A stretch of 64,000 bases of DNA from CAMAXB01 sp964476565 (GTDB lineage: Bacteria; Verrucomicrobiota; Verrucomicrobiia; Opitutales; Opitutaceae): NCBI GenBank assembly GCA_964476565.1, contig CAYZBG010000008.1:1-64000 (forward strand), given 5' to 3'. Under the pieces are notes generated by a model. It saw only the letters and a program-made list of their open reading frames with translations. It made no database searches and had not been told where the DNA came from. Of this stretch, positions 27,044 to 34,444 are shown piece by piece; the stretch's first letter is position 1; each line of letters opens with the position of its first letter. The translations under genes were made by a program, and so were the position numbers.

Positions 27044-28053
27044 GGGCGCACGCGGATCGGATCGCCGTCGCGGAGGCCGGCCGGGGGCAGGAGGATCACG
27101 CGTTCGCCTTCATCGACGCCCGCGAGCAGTTCAACGCGGTCGCCGGTGTGTTCGCCCGTGCGCACCAGCCGCAGCCGGGCGCGGTCGTCGGACGCGATCC
27201 AGACTTGTTCCATGTGGCCGAACCGGGTCACGGCCGAAGCCGGCACGGTCAGGCTGCGCCGTTCCCCGGCGGGCCAGAGGATCCGGACAAAGTGGCCGGA
27301 CGGGACGTCGGCTCCGGGTGGGAGGGTGAGTTTGGCGAGGCGGGTGCGTGTGACGGGATCGGCGGCCGGCGAAAGTTCTGCCAGCGTGGCGGAGATACGG
27401 GTGCCGGTGCGTTCGATCTCGACGGCGCTGCCCAGGGGAAGAAGGGCGAGCGACTCCGGCACCTGCACTTCGGCGCGGAGCCGATCGGCGCCTTCGAGGT
27501 CGAGCAGCGGCGTGCCGGCCACGGCGAGGTCGCCTTCCTCCCGATGGCGGGCGGTGACGACTCCGTCAAACGGTGCGGTGACGGTCGTGTAGGACCAGAG
27601 GGTCGCTGCTTCCTCCACGGCGGCGAGGGCCGCCTGGCGCCGGTCTTCGAGGGTGCGGGCGCTCTCGGCGCTGGAGGCGCCTTTCCCGACGAGCGACGAC
27701 TCACGGGCGAGTTCACGCTCGATGCCGGCGAGGTCGGCCCGCGCCTGCTTCAGGCGGGCGGCGAGTTCGCCGGCCTGCACCGTCACGAGGACCTCGCCGG
27801 CCCGCACCCGTGCGCCGAGCGGCAGGTGGATCCGTTCGATCCGTCCCGGTACCCGCGCCGCCAGGGTGGCGCGTTCGACCGGGCGAACCGTACCCGCGAC
27901 CGCCTGCAGGCGCGGGGCCGTGACGGCGGTCACCGGTGCGATGGTCACATCCCGCGTGGCCACGGAACCGGGCGAGCGGGAGGCGGGTTTGCTGCAGCCG
28001 GCGATGGCGAAGGCGGCGGCCAGCACAAGGATCGGAACCGCGGAGGTCTTCAT
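27040..28053 (-). CDS. RND efflux periplasmic adaptor lipoprotein
   Basis: This 337-residue membrane fusion protein has a lipoprotein signal (FAIAGC, Cys20). Lipoyl-like halves follow (ATLAARVPGRIERIHLPLGARVRAGEVLVTV and the return strand TVTAPFDGVVTARHREEGDLAVAG), joined by a coiled-coil hairpin (about 112-150). A beta-barrel and a membrane-proximal domain complete it. It couples the inner-membrane pump to an outer-membrane channel. The stop overlaps the pump start by 4 bp, which indicates translational coupling. The gene is second in the operon, 30 bp after the DUF2892 gene. Confidence 0.93.
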   Translation of the reverse strand: MKTSAVPILVLAAAFAIAGCSKPASRSPGSVATRDVTIAPVTAVTAPRLQAVAGTVRPVERATLAARVPGRIERIHLPLGARVRAGEVLVTVQAGELAARLKQARADLAGIERELARESSLVGKGASSAESARTLEDRRQAALAAVEEAATLWSYTTVTAPFDGVVTARHREEGDLAVAGTPLLDLEGADRLRAEVQVPESLALLPLGSAVEIERTGTRISATLAELSPAADPVTRTRLAKLTLPPGADVPSGHFVRILWPAGERRSLTVPASAVTRFGHMEQVWIASDDRARLRLVRTGEHTGDRVELLAGVDEGERVILLPPAGLRDGDPIRVRP

Positions 28054-28083
28054 GGATTCAGGCGGTTTGGCATGCGGCAGGTT

Positions 28084-28302
28084 TCAGCGGCCGCCCCAGT
28101 GGATGCGGCCCTCGGCATCGATCCAGCCCAGCTTCTCCAGCAGCAGGGTCGGCGGACAGAAGCCGGTGAGCGCCGACTGAATGAGATTAACGGCGGCGAA
28201 GGCCGGGAGCAAGAGCCACCATGGGCTGACCCAGTGGGCCAGGGCGACCCCGGCCAGAACCATGGTGCCGGCCAGAATACGGATGAAGGATTCGGTTTTC
28301 AT
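28084..28302 (-). CDS. DUF2892 (YgaP transmembrane-like) protein
   Basis: This is a 72-residue inner-membrane protein with two hydrophobic helices (ILAGTMVLAGVALA and WWLLLPAFAAVNLIQSALTG) and the family-typical FCPPTLLLEKLG, whose single Cys follows the second helix. It matches the membrane part of YgaP, in which it is fused to a rhodanese; here the rhodanese is encoded separately four genes downstream. It is the first gene of the RND operon and is read away from the ArsR gene across a short operator region. Confidence 0.85.
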   Translation of the reverse strand: MKTESFIRILAGTMVLAGVALAHWVSPWWLLLPAFAAVNLIQSALTGFCPPTLLLEKLGWIDAEGRIHWGGR

Positions 28303-28320
28303 GCGTGATCAGGGTTGATT

Positions 28321-28342
28321 TATATGAGCATATACGCATATA
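28321..28342. promoter_or_regulatory. Palindromic ArsR-type operator
   Basis: This 22-bp near-palindrome is rich in ATAT: the arms begin TATATG and end CATATA, and most internal positions also pair. It lies in the 49-bp gap between the divergent ArsR gene (start 28352) and the DUF2892-led operon (start 28302). ArsR/SmtB dimers bind AT-rich imperfect palindromes of this kind over the promoter, so it is very probably the operator for both directions. Confidence 0.72.
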
Positions 28343-28351
28343 GTTGAAACC

Positions 28352-28723
28352 ATGTCAAGAGCTTGTTCACTCCTCCGCATGCCCGGAAAAAAGATGCGTG
28401 TCCTGTCCGACGAAGCCCTGGCGCTGATTGCCCGCCGGTTTGCGCTGCTGGCGGAGCCTATGCGCCTGCGGTTGTTGCACGCGCTGTTCGCGGGCGAACT
28501 GAACGTCAATGCGCTGGTGGAGGCGTCCGGCGGCACCCAGGCGAACGTGTCACGGCATCTCCAGGCCCTCGCCGATGCAGGCGTGCTCTCGCGGCGCAAG
28601 GAAGGCCTTCAGGTATACTACGCAATTGCGGATCCTTCGATCTTCGAGTTGTGCGAACTGGTGTGCGGCACCTTGGAGCGCCAGCACGCGCAGCGGGCCG
28701 GGATTTTTGCCCGGTCATCGTAG
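28352..28723 (+). CDS. ArsR-family transcriptional regulator
   Basis: This 123-residue winged-helix repressor has its recognition region at NVNALVEASGGTQANVSRHL (51-70), followed by the wing RRKEGLQVYYAI. Possible sensing cysteines are Cys5 and the pair Cys101/Cys105 in the last helix (FELCELVCGTLE). The classical ELCVCDL metal site of ArsR helix 3 is absent. Persulfide-responsive relatives such as SqrR/BigR also use a cysteine pair. Regulating the divergent DUF2892/RND/rhodanese operon is strongly suggested by the shared operator. If translation begins at Met10, Cys5 is lost. The inducer is not known. Confidence 0.9.
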   Translation: MSRACSLLRMPGKKMRVLSDEALALIARRFALLAEPMRLRLLHALFAGELNVNALVEASGGTQANVSRHLQALADAGVLSRRKEGLQVYYAIADPSIFELCELVCGTLERQHAQRAGIFARSS

Positions 28724-28739
28724 CGGAGCCCGCACCGCG

Positions 28740-29345
28740 TCACCGGGCGAGGTCGTAGAGGGCGTAGCCGGCGAGCAGGTTGGGCAGAACGGCGGCCGGC
28801 GTTTTCCAATCTCCGCGCAGGTGGGTGCGGCGTACGACGCGCAGACCCCGATGGGCGCAGAAGTGCTCGAAGTCGGCGATGCTCACCGGATTGGTCGGGT
28901 GGCTCTCGTACCACTCCGTCGTGTAGACCTCGTTGCGTGGCTTGCGTCCGTGCAGGAAGGTGGTGAGCCGGTTTTTCCAGTAGGCGTGGTTGACGAAGCC
29001 GACCGTGAGGGCCTTGCCGACGCGCAGGGCCTCGGCGATGATCTCTCCGGGATTCGGCACCTCCTCGAGGGTGCGTGAGCAGATGACCCGGTCGAAGTGG
29101 CCGTCGGGGAAGGCGCGCATGAAGGCGGCCATGTCGCCCTGGTAGGCGTTGATGCCGCGGCGGACGCATGCGGAGATCTTGTCGAAATCGAGGTCGACGC
29201 CGACGCCCTGGATTTCCTTCGACTGCGTCAAGGCCTCGAGCAGGACGCCGCGGCCGCACCCGAGGTCGAGCACGCGCGACCGCGGCTCCACCCAATCGGT
29301 GATGATTTGCATGTCGACGGTGCGCTTGACGGCGGTGCGGGCCAT
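28740..29345 (-). CDS. metW: Methionine biosynthesis protein MetW-like methyltransferase fold
   Basis: This 201-residue class I methyltransferase-fold protein has the SAM-binding motif VLDLGCGRGVLLEAL (25-39) preceded by DMQIITDWVEPRSR. Later come the typical CSRTLEEVPNPGEII and a C-terminal FEHFCAHRGLRVV. This series matches MetW, which in many bacteria partners MetX homoserine O-acyltransferase in methionine biosynthesis. metX is not adjacent here. The frame stays open far upstream, but Met at 29345 begins just before the conserved region; the upstream part overlaps another real gene. Confidence 0.85.
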   Translation of the reverse strand: MARTAVKRTVDMQIITDWVEPRSRVLDLGCGRGVLLEALTQSKEIQGVGVDLDFDKISACVRRGINAYQGDMAAFMRAFPDGHFDRVICSRTLEEVPNPGEIIAEALRVGKALTVGFVNHAYWKNRLTTFLHGRKPRNEVYTTEWYESHPTNPVSIADFEHFCAHRGLRVVRRTHLRGDWKTPAAVLPNLLAGYALYDLAR

Positions 29346-29462
29346 GACGGACGTGCGGGGATACACGCCGTTGCGGCCGGAGGCGTCAAGCGTGGCGCCG
29401 GCCGGCCGCGTACGGCTGATTTGTCCCTTGGCGCGGGGGCGCGCGCCGTGTTCAGTGGCTCC

Positions 29463-30236
29463 ATGTCCGCCGTGGAAAAACCTCTCGTGTATGTCATATT
29501 GGGTGCGTCCGGATCCGGACGGCGCGAGGTGCTGGCCGACCTGATCGAAGGTGGCCTGGCCGAAAACGACCGTCCACTCGTCCTGCTTGCGGCCAGCGAG
29601 TCCGCCGATCCGGCGGATGCGCGGCTGGGCACGATCGAGCGTTGGACTTGGGCGGACGGCGTGATCGGCGCGACCCTGCCCGCCGGGTTCAGTCCGGTGT
29701 TTTTCGTGACGGATGGCCGGGCGAATCCGGTCGACCAGCTGGAGGCGCTCAAGCCGTGGATCCTGGGCCAGGGAGCCGAGCTGGGCCGGGTGATCAGCGT
29801 GGTGCACTGCGCCCTCGTGGAGCAGCACGCGGAGCTCGTGGCCTGGCACGACGCGTGTATCCATTTCTCGGATGTCGTGCTGCTCAACCGGCGCGAAGGG
29901 GTGGCCAACAAGTGGCTGTCGGAGTTTCGCCGGCGCTACGAGGACATGTTCATGCCCTGCCTCTTCGAATTCGTGAAGGGCGGCCGGGTGCGCAACCCCG
30001 CCCTCATCCTCGAGCCGCAGCCGCGGCGGATGTCGCATTACTTCGACGAGGAGCAGGACTGGGTCGTGACGGGCATCGAGAGCGGCAGCGAGGACGAGGA
30101 CGATGCCGTCGAAGGGCTTGAGGAGGAAGTGGAGGTCACCGCGGCGGTCGACCCCTACTTCGCGCTCGATGCCGCCGGCCGTCGGGTGAAGCGGTTCGTG
30201 GACATCGCGAAGCTGCTCCCGCCTGGTCCCGCGTGA
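29463..30236 (+). CDS. Degenerate P-loop GTPase-like protein (CobW-related?)
   Basis: This 257-residue protein starts VYVILGASGSGRREVLADL, a P-loop-like segment in which the Walker A lysine is Arg-Arg (GASGSGRRE). Downstream, SVVHCALVEQHAELV, FSDVVLLNRREGV and NKWLSEFRRRY follow the layout of CobW/HypB-type GTPases, with LNRREGV in the place of the guanine-specificity NKxD. The C-terminal region is acidic (SEDEDDAVEGLEEEVEV). No metal-chaperone partner is next to it. Lysine loss suggests it may bind nucleotide weakly or not at all. It is convergent with the KDPG aldolase gene. Family membership is an inference. Confidence 0.7.
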   Translation: MSAVEKPLVYVILGASGSGRREVLADLIEGGLAENDRPLVLLAASESADPADARLGTIERWTWADGVIGATLPAGFSPVFFVTDGRANPVDQLEALKPWILGQGAELGRVISVVHCALVEQHAELVAWHDACIHFSDVVLLNRREGVANKWLSEFRRRYEDMFMPCLFEFVKGGRVRNPALILEPQPRRMSHYFDEEQDWVVTGIESGSEDEDDAVEGLEEEVEVTAAVDPYFALDAAGRRVKRFVDIAKLLPPGPA

Positions 30237-30240
30237 GCAC

Positions 30241-30270
30241 AAAAAAGGAGAAGGGCCGGGGCCCTTCTCC
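30241..30270 (-). terminator. Rho-independent terminator after KDPG aldolase
   Basis: A 9-bp stem GGAGAAGGG (30247-30255) and CCCTTCTCC (30262-30270) is flanked at its left by an A-run (30241-30246). Read on the minus strand, that is a hairpin followed by T6, ending the aldolase transcript. It may also stop the convergent upstream gene. Confidence 0.85.
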
Positions 30271-30297
30271 GCGAGGGTGAACGGTGGCGCGCAGGCC

Positions 30298-30936
30298 TTA
30301 CTTCACGGCGGCGACCGCGGCGGTGAAGGCCTTGGCCTTGGCGGTGATGGCCGCCCAGTTCTTTTCCTTGAGCGCCTTGGCCTCGACCAGCGAACTGCCG
30401 GCCGCGGTGGCGAAGGCGCCGGCCTTGATGAACTCGCCGACATTCTCGGCGTTTACGCCGCCGGTCGGCACCATCTCCACGTGCGGGAGTGGGGCCTTGA
30501 CGGACTTGATGTAGGCGGGGCCGAAGAACTCGGCGGGGAAAATCTTCGCCGCATCAGCTCCAGCTTCCCACGCGCCGATGATCTCGGTCGGGGTGAGCGC
30601 GCCGCTGAACACCGGAATGCTGTAGCGTTTGCACAGCGTGATCACGTCGGGACGCAGCGCTGGGGTGACGATGAACTTGGCGCCGGCGAGGATGCCCGCC
30701 CGGGCAGTCTCCGCATCGAGCACCGTACCGAGACCGAAGAGGAAATCGGGCAGTTCCGCCGTCGCCTTCTCCAGCATGCGAATCGCCCCGGGCGTCGTCA
30801 TGGTGAGCTCGATGCTGGTCAGTCCGCCTTCGGCGAGGGCCTTGGCGCAGTCGAGCAGGCCGTCCGGATTGTCGGCGCGGATCAGGGCGATGACCTTCTC
30901 CGTTTTGATCTTGGTGAGGATGGCGTCTTTTTTCAT
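30298..30936 (-). CDS. eda: KDPG/KHG aldolase
   Basis: This 212-residue class I aldolase has the family landmarks IELTMTTPGA (Glu43), GLGTVLD, GAKFIVTPAL, Schiff-base Lys131 in DAAKIFPAE, and PTGGV. It cleaves 2-keto-3-deoxy-6-phosphogluconate to pyruvate and glyceraldehyde-3-phosphate (Entner-Doudoroff and uronate routes), and in some members 4-hydroxy-2-oxoglutarate. The length is normal. The start is at MKKDAILTK; the open frame extends upstream without support. A terminator lies at 30241-30270. No edd or kdgK gene is adjacent. Confidence 0.92.
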   Translation of the reverse strand: MKKDAILTKIKTEKVIALIRADNPDGLLDCAKALAEGGLTSIELTMTTPGAIRMLEKATAELPDFLFGLGTVLDAETARAGILAGAKFIVTPALRPDVITLCKRYSIPVFSGALTPTEIIGAWEAGADAAKIFPAEFFGPAYIKSVKAPLPHVEMVPTGGVNAENVGEFIKAGAFATAAGSSLVEAKALKEKNWAAITAKAKAFTAAVAAVK

Positions 30937-31067
30937 GGGCGCAGGCAGGCTTAGGCGACGGGCGGGGGCGAGGCGAGTGCAACGTTTGCGAACGCGATGC
31001 CGCCCGTCGGACCGCAGCGCCACTTCTGTCTTTCAGCCTGCCGCACCTTGGGGCATTGGTTCCCCCC

Positions 31068-32015
31068 ATGCCGTCCTATTGGCAACTCCTGCTCCTGATC
31101 CTGCCGGTCTTCGCCCTGATCGGGATTGGTGCCGCGCTGCGCCGGGCCCGGTGGCTGAACCAGGAGGCGGACGAGAGTCTGCTCAAGATGGTGGTCAATT
31201 TTCTCTACCCCTGCCTCATCTTCGACAGCGTGCTGGGCAATGCGGCGCTGCGGGATCCGGCGAACCTCGTGCTGGCGCCCCTGGTGGGGTTCGTGACCAT
31301 GGCGGCGGGCATCGGCGTGGCCTACTACGGCGGCACGCTGCTGGGCCTGAAGACGGGCAAGGGCCTGCGAACGTTCGCCTTCGCGGTGGGCATCTACAAC
31401 TACGGTTACATCCCGATTCCGCTCATGACGGGTCTGTTCGGTCCGGAGAGCGTCGGCGTGCTCCTCGTGCACAACGTGGGCTGCGAGGCGGCGATCTGGA
31501 CGGTGGGCATCCTCGTCCTCGCGGGCGTGCCGCTGCGCGAAGGCTGGCGCAAGCTGCTCAACCCCCCGGTCTTCGCCCTGCTCGCGGCGGTGGCGTTCAA
31601 CACCCTTGGACTCGGGTCCAAGCTTCCCGCCGTCGTGATGGACGTTGTGCGGCTGAGTGCAGCCTGTGCGATTCCCCTCGGGCTCATGTTGATCGGCGCC
31701 ACGCTGGTCGAGTACCTCGGACGTCCCCGGGAGCTGGTGGATGCGCGGGTGACGCTGGGTTCCAACGCCCTCCGGCTTGGCCTCCTGCCCGTCGCGTTTC
31801 TGCTCCTGGCCAAGTTCCTGCCCTGTCCGGTGGACCTCAAACGGGTGATTGTGATGCAGGCGGCGATGCCGGCGGGCATCCTGCCGATTGTCATCGCCCG
31901 GCACTACGGCGGCCAGCCGTTGACGGCGGTGCAGGTCGTGGTCGGGACCACGCTGGTCGGCCTGGTGGCCATCCCGCTGTGGTTGCGCGTGGGCTTCGCT
32001 TGGGTCGGACTCTGA
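31068..32015 (+). CDS. AEC-family (auxin efflux carrier) transporter
   Basis: This 315-residue membrane protein belongs to the AEC superfamily. It has two five-helix halves around a polar loop, with hydrophobic segments such as WQLLLLILPVFALIGIG and MVVNFLYPCLIFDS. Family-like GIYNYGYIPIPLMTGLFG precedes the loop and MQAAMPAGILPIVIARHYGG is the re-entrant segment. The family carries organic acids such as malate. ATG 31068 was chosen over an in-frame TTG 12 bp upstream. It is followed after 9 bp by a small membrane protein gene, so the two may be co-transcribed. The substrate is unknown. Confidence 0.9.
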   Translation: MPSYWQLLLLILPVFALIGIGAALRRARWLNQEADESLLKMVVNFLYPCLIFDSVLGNAALRDPANLVLAPLVGFVTMAAGIGVAYYGGTLLGLKTGKGLRTFAFAVGIYNYGYIPIPLMTGLFGPESVGVLLVHNVGCEAAIWTVGILVLAGVPLREGWRKLLNPPVFALLAAVAFNTLGLGSKLPAVVMDVVRLSAACAIPLGLMLIGATLVEYLGRPRELVDARVTLGSNALRLGLLPVAFLLLAKFLPCPVDLKRVIVMQAAMPAGILPIVIARHYGGQPLTAVQVVVGTTLVGLVAIPLWLRVGFAWVGL

Positions 32016-32024
32016 TTTTTCGCC

Positions 32025-32534
32025 ATGCCCTTTCCTGCTGCCGGTGCCTCTTCTGGATTCAACAAGCGACGTGTGCTCGGACTCGTGCTGCTGCTGATTG
32101 CGGGCTGGGCCCTGCTTGACCGCTACACGGACTTCAATGCGCAGCTGGCCGTGCCGCTGCTTCTCGGGCTGGTCTTCACGGGATGGTCGATCATCGCGCG
32201 CGAGTGGGGCCTGCTCGTGCCGGGCGGCATCCTCACCGGGCTGGGCGCGGGCATGCTGCTGCGCGGATCCGCCGATCTGAGCCGCGCAACCAGCTCGGGT
32301 GCCTTCCTGCTCTGTTTCGCCGGCGGCTGGCTGCTGATCACGCTGCTGTCCGCCACGGTGTTCAAGCGGCGCGTGCTCTGGCCGCTCATCCCCGCGCTCG
32401 TACTCTGCCTGCTGGCGGGCGCGCAGGTGGCCGGCACTGGTTACCGCGAAGGGGTGCGCCTCGCCCAGGAGTACTGGCCGTGGGCGCTGCTGGGTCCCGC
32501 GGCGTGGCTGATCTTCGCCGGACCGCGCCGCTGA
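32025..32534 (+). CDS. Small multi-pass membrane protein
   Basis: This 169-residue protein has about five hydrophobic helices (VLGLVLLLIAGWALL, AVPLLLGLVFTGWSII, LVPGGILTGLGAGMLL, AFLLCFAGGWLLITLLS, LWPLIPALVLCLLAGA) and a Trp-rich C-terminal helix. It lies only 9 bp after the AEC transporter, with the same direction. I do not recognise a family or function. It ends convergent with the dienelactone hydrolase-like gene (1 bp apart). Confidence 0.75.
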   Translation: MPFPAAGASSGFNKRRVLGLVLLLIAGWALLDRYTDFNAQLAVPLLLGLVFTGWSIIAREWGLLVPGGILTGLGAGMLLRGSADLSRATSSGAFLLCFAGGWLLITLLSATVFKRRVLWPLIPALVLCLLAGAQVAGTGYREGVRLAQEYWPWALLGPAAWLIFAGPRR

Positions 32535-32535
32535 T

Positions 32536-33282
32536 TCAGCCGGCGCCCAGCCGGCGGCGGAAAAGGGCGACCGCCAGGCCGAGGCATTGGTGGGCGAGTT
32601 CTGCGTCGTAACGCAGACCCTCGTCGCGGAGGAAAGCGTGGGCGGCGTTGAACTCGTGCCATGTGAACTGCACGCCGGCGGCGGTCAGGGCGGCATAGAT
32701 GAGCGAACGGCCCTCCTGCGGCACATGCGGGTCCTGCCGGCCCCAGATCATGAGCAGTTCGCCCTTGAGTTCGCCGCAGCGCGCCAGCGAGTCGTCGTTC
32801 ATCCCGTGGCCGAGGCTGCGTTTGTGCAGATCGGTCGCGTAGAAGCAGACGGCGGCATCGACGCCCGGCTCGAGCGCGGCCCGGAACGCGAGGTGTCCGC
32901 CGAGGCACATGCCCATCACGCCGACGCGTCCGGTGCAGGCCTCATGGGCGCGCAGGCAGGCGAGGGCAGCGCGGGCATCGTCATCGTAGCTGGCCAGCTC
33001 CTTGCGCGTTTTGAGCGCGTTGCCCGCATCGGCCCCGGCCTGATCGTAGGCCAGCACGGTGCCGGGAGGGAGGAACTCATGGTAGACCTCCGGCACGGCG
33101 ACGACGAAACCGTGTCCGGCGAGGAAGGCGGCGGTCCGGCGGATGGGACCGGTGAGCTGGAAAATTTCCGAGTACAGCACCAAACCCGGGTAACGCCCGG
33201 GTGCGGCCGGACGATAAAGCGCGGTGCGCATCGGACCACGCGCGGTCGGCAGATCAACGGAGATCGGTTCGAGAATGGTCAT
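32536..33282 (-). CDS. Dienelactone hydrolase-family protein
   Basis: This 248-residue alpha/beta hydrolase of the DLH family has its nucleophile elbow at GVMGMCLGGH (Cys126) and Asp184 in WGRQDPHVP. His215 in NAAHAFLRD completes the Cys-Asp-His triad, with Glu39 in YSEIFQL as the family's helper residue. DLH enzymes open lactone rings in catechol pathways, but many relatives are carboxylesterases of unknown role. No ring-cleavage genes are nearby. It is cytoplasmic, with no signal peptide. The start is MTILEP; upstream frame without support. Confidence 0.9.
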   Translation of the reverse strand: MTILEPISVDLPTARGPMRTALYRPAAPGRYPGLVLYSEIFQLTGPIRRTAAFLAGHGFVVAVPEVYHEFLPPGTVLAYDQAGADAGNALKTRKELASYDDDARAALACLRAHEACTGRVGVMGMCLGGHLAFRAALEPGVDAAVCFYATDLHKRSLGHGMNDDSLARCGELKGELLMIWGRQDPHVPQEGRSLIYAALTAAGVQFTWHEFNAAHAFLRDEGLRYDAELAHQCLGLAVALFRRRLGAG

Positions 33283-33376
33283 GGCGGAGGGACGCAGTCG
33301 GACGATGCAGGTTTGGCGGGCGGCGCGAAGCCCAGAATCCGGCTGGCGTCCGCCACCGGCTCCCGCTGGAGTCCGA

Positions 33377-34378
33377 ATGAGCATGAGCGCCTACCTGCCG
33401 AATCCCCACCGTTACGAATCGATCCCCTACGCGCGCTGCGGACGCAGCGGCCTGCTGCTGCCGCGTCTCTCGCTCGGCCTCTGGCACAACTTCGGTGGCG
33501 TCGATCCGCTGGAGAACCAGCGGGCGATGCTACGGCGGTCATTCGATCTCGGCCTGACGCATTTTGACCTCGCGAACAACTACGGACCGCCGCCGGGCTC
33601 GGCCGAACTCAATTTCGGGCGACTGCTGCGCGAGGATTTTGGGGGTTATCGCGACGAGCTGATCATTTCGACCAAAGCCGGTTACCGCATGTGGGACGGA
33701 CCGTATGGTGAGTGGGGTTCGCGCAAGTACATCCTTGCGTCGCTCGACCAGAGTTTGCGGCGCATGGGACTCGAGTACGTGGACATCTTCTATCATCACC
33801 GGCCCGATCCCAACACGCCGATCGAGGAGTCGATGGGGGCGCTGGCCCACGCGGTGCGGTGCGGCAAGGCGCTCTACGCCGGCATCTCGAACTACAATGC
33901 CGAGCAGACGCGACGGGCGGTAGCCGTGCTAAAGGACCTCGGCGTGCCGCTGCTCATTCATCAGCCGAAGTACAGTATGTTCGTGCGCGAGCCCGAAGCG
34001 GCGCTGCTGCCGACGCTGGGCGAACTTGGCGTTGGCTGCATCCCCTTCTCGCCGCTCGCGCAGGGCCTATTGACCAACCGTTATCTGGCGGGCGTGCCGG
34101 CGGATTCGCGCGCGGGCCGCGGCGGCCCGTTCCTCAAAGCGGAGGGCATCACCCCGGAGCTGCTCGCAAAAATCCAGGCGCTGAATGCCGTCGCGGTGGC
34201 GCGGGGCAACACGCTGGCCCAGCTGGCGGTGCTTTGGATTCTGCGGCGGCCTGAGATCACGACGGTGCTGATCGGGGCCAGCAAGGTGACGCAGATCGAC
34301 GACCTGCACGGAGCGTTCGCCACGTCGGCCCTCGACGCGGGCGAGATCGCGGCGATCGAGACGATCCTCGCCCGGTAG
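33377..34378 (+). CDS. Aldo/keto reductase (GAP/YghZ-like)
   Basis: This 333-residue (alpha/beta)8 aldo/keto reductase has the catalytic tetrad Asp64, Tyr69 (HFDLANNYG), Lys100 (ISTKAGY) and His140/141 (YHHRPD). The NADP-binding end TVLIGASKVTQIDD is intact. The segments NNYGPPPGSAELNFG and YRMWDGPYGEWGSRKY match the group that includes E. coli YghZ, an L-glyceraldehyde-3-phosphate reductase. GGAG about 10 bp upstream of the ATG is a good ribosome-binding site. It is a single gene, divergent from the DLH gene. Substrate specificity is inferred from family. Confidence 0.9.
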   Translation: MSMSAYLPNPHRYESIPYARCGRSGLLLPRLSLGLWHNFGGVDPLENQRAMLRRSFDLGLTHFDLANNYGPPPGSAELNFGRLLREDFGGYRDELIISTKAGYRMWDGPYGEWGSRKYILASLDQSLRRMGLEYVDIFYHHRPDPNTPIEESMGALAHAVRCGKALYAGISNYNAEQTRRAVAVLKDLGVPLLIHQPKYSMFVREPEAALLPTLGELGVGCIPFSPLAQGLLTNRYLAGVPADSRAGRGGPFLKAEGITPELLAKIQALNAVAVARGNTLAQLAVLWILRRPEITTVLIGASKVTQIDDLHGAFATSALDAGEIAAIETILAR

Positions 34379-34414
34379 AAAAGCAAAACAGGCCGGCCCG
34401 TTGAGGCCGGCCTG
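34379..34414 (-). terminator. Rho-independent terminator after malate dehydrogenase
   Basis: A 10-bp perfect stem (CAGGCCGGCC 34389-34398 and GGCCGGCCTG 34405-34414) has a 6-nt loop. On the minus strand it is followed by TTTTGCTTTT (34379-34388), a U-tract after the hairpin. It ends the mdh transcript; the adjacent aldo/keto reductase stops just before it. Confidence 0.85.
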
Positions 34415-34444
34415 CGAAGGCAGGGGGAGCGTGCGTGGCCCGGA

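Noticed and set aside
23390..27592. A 1400-codon open frame on the plus strand
   Set aside because: It runs antisense to the RND pump and adaptor. Its translation is rich in Arg, Gly and His with no domain, and the minus-strand proteins match known families along their whole length.
29346..30242. Upstream extension of the metW frame by about 299 codons
   Set aside because: It lies opposite the P-loop-like gene and has no methyltransferase or other motif; the MetW domain starts only at 29345.
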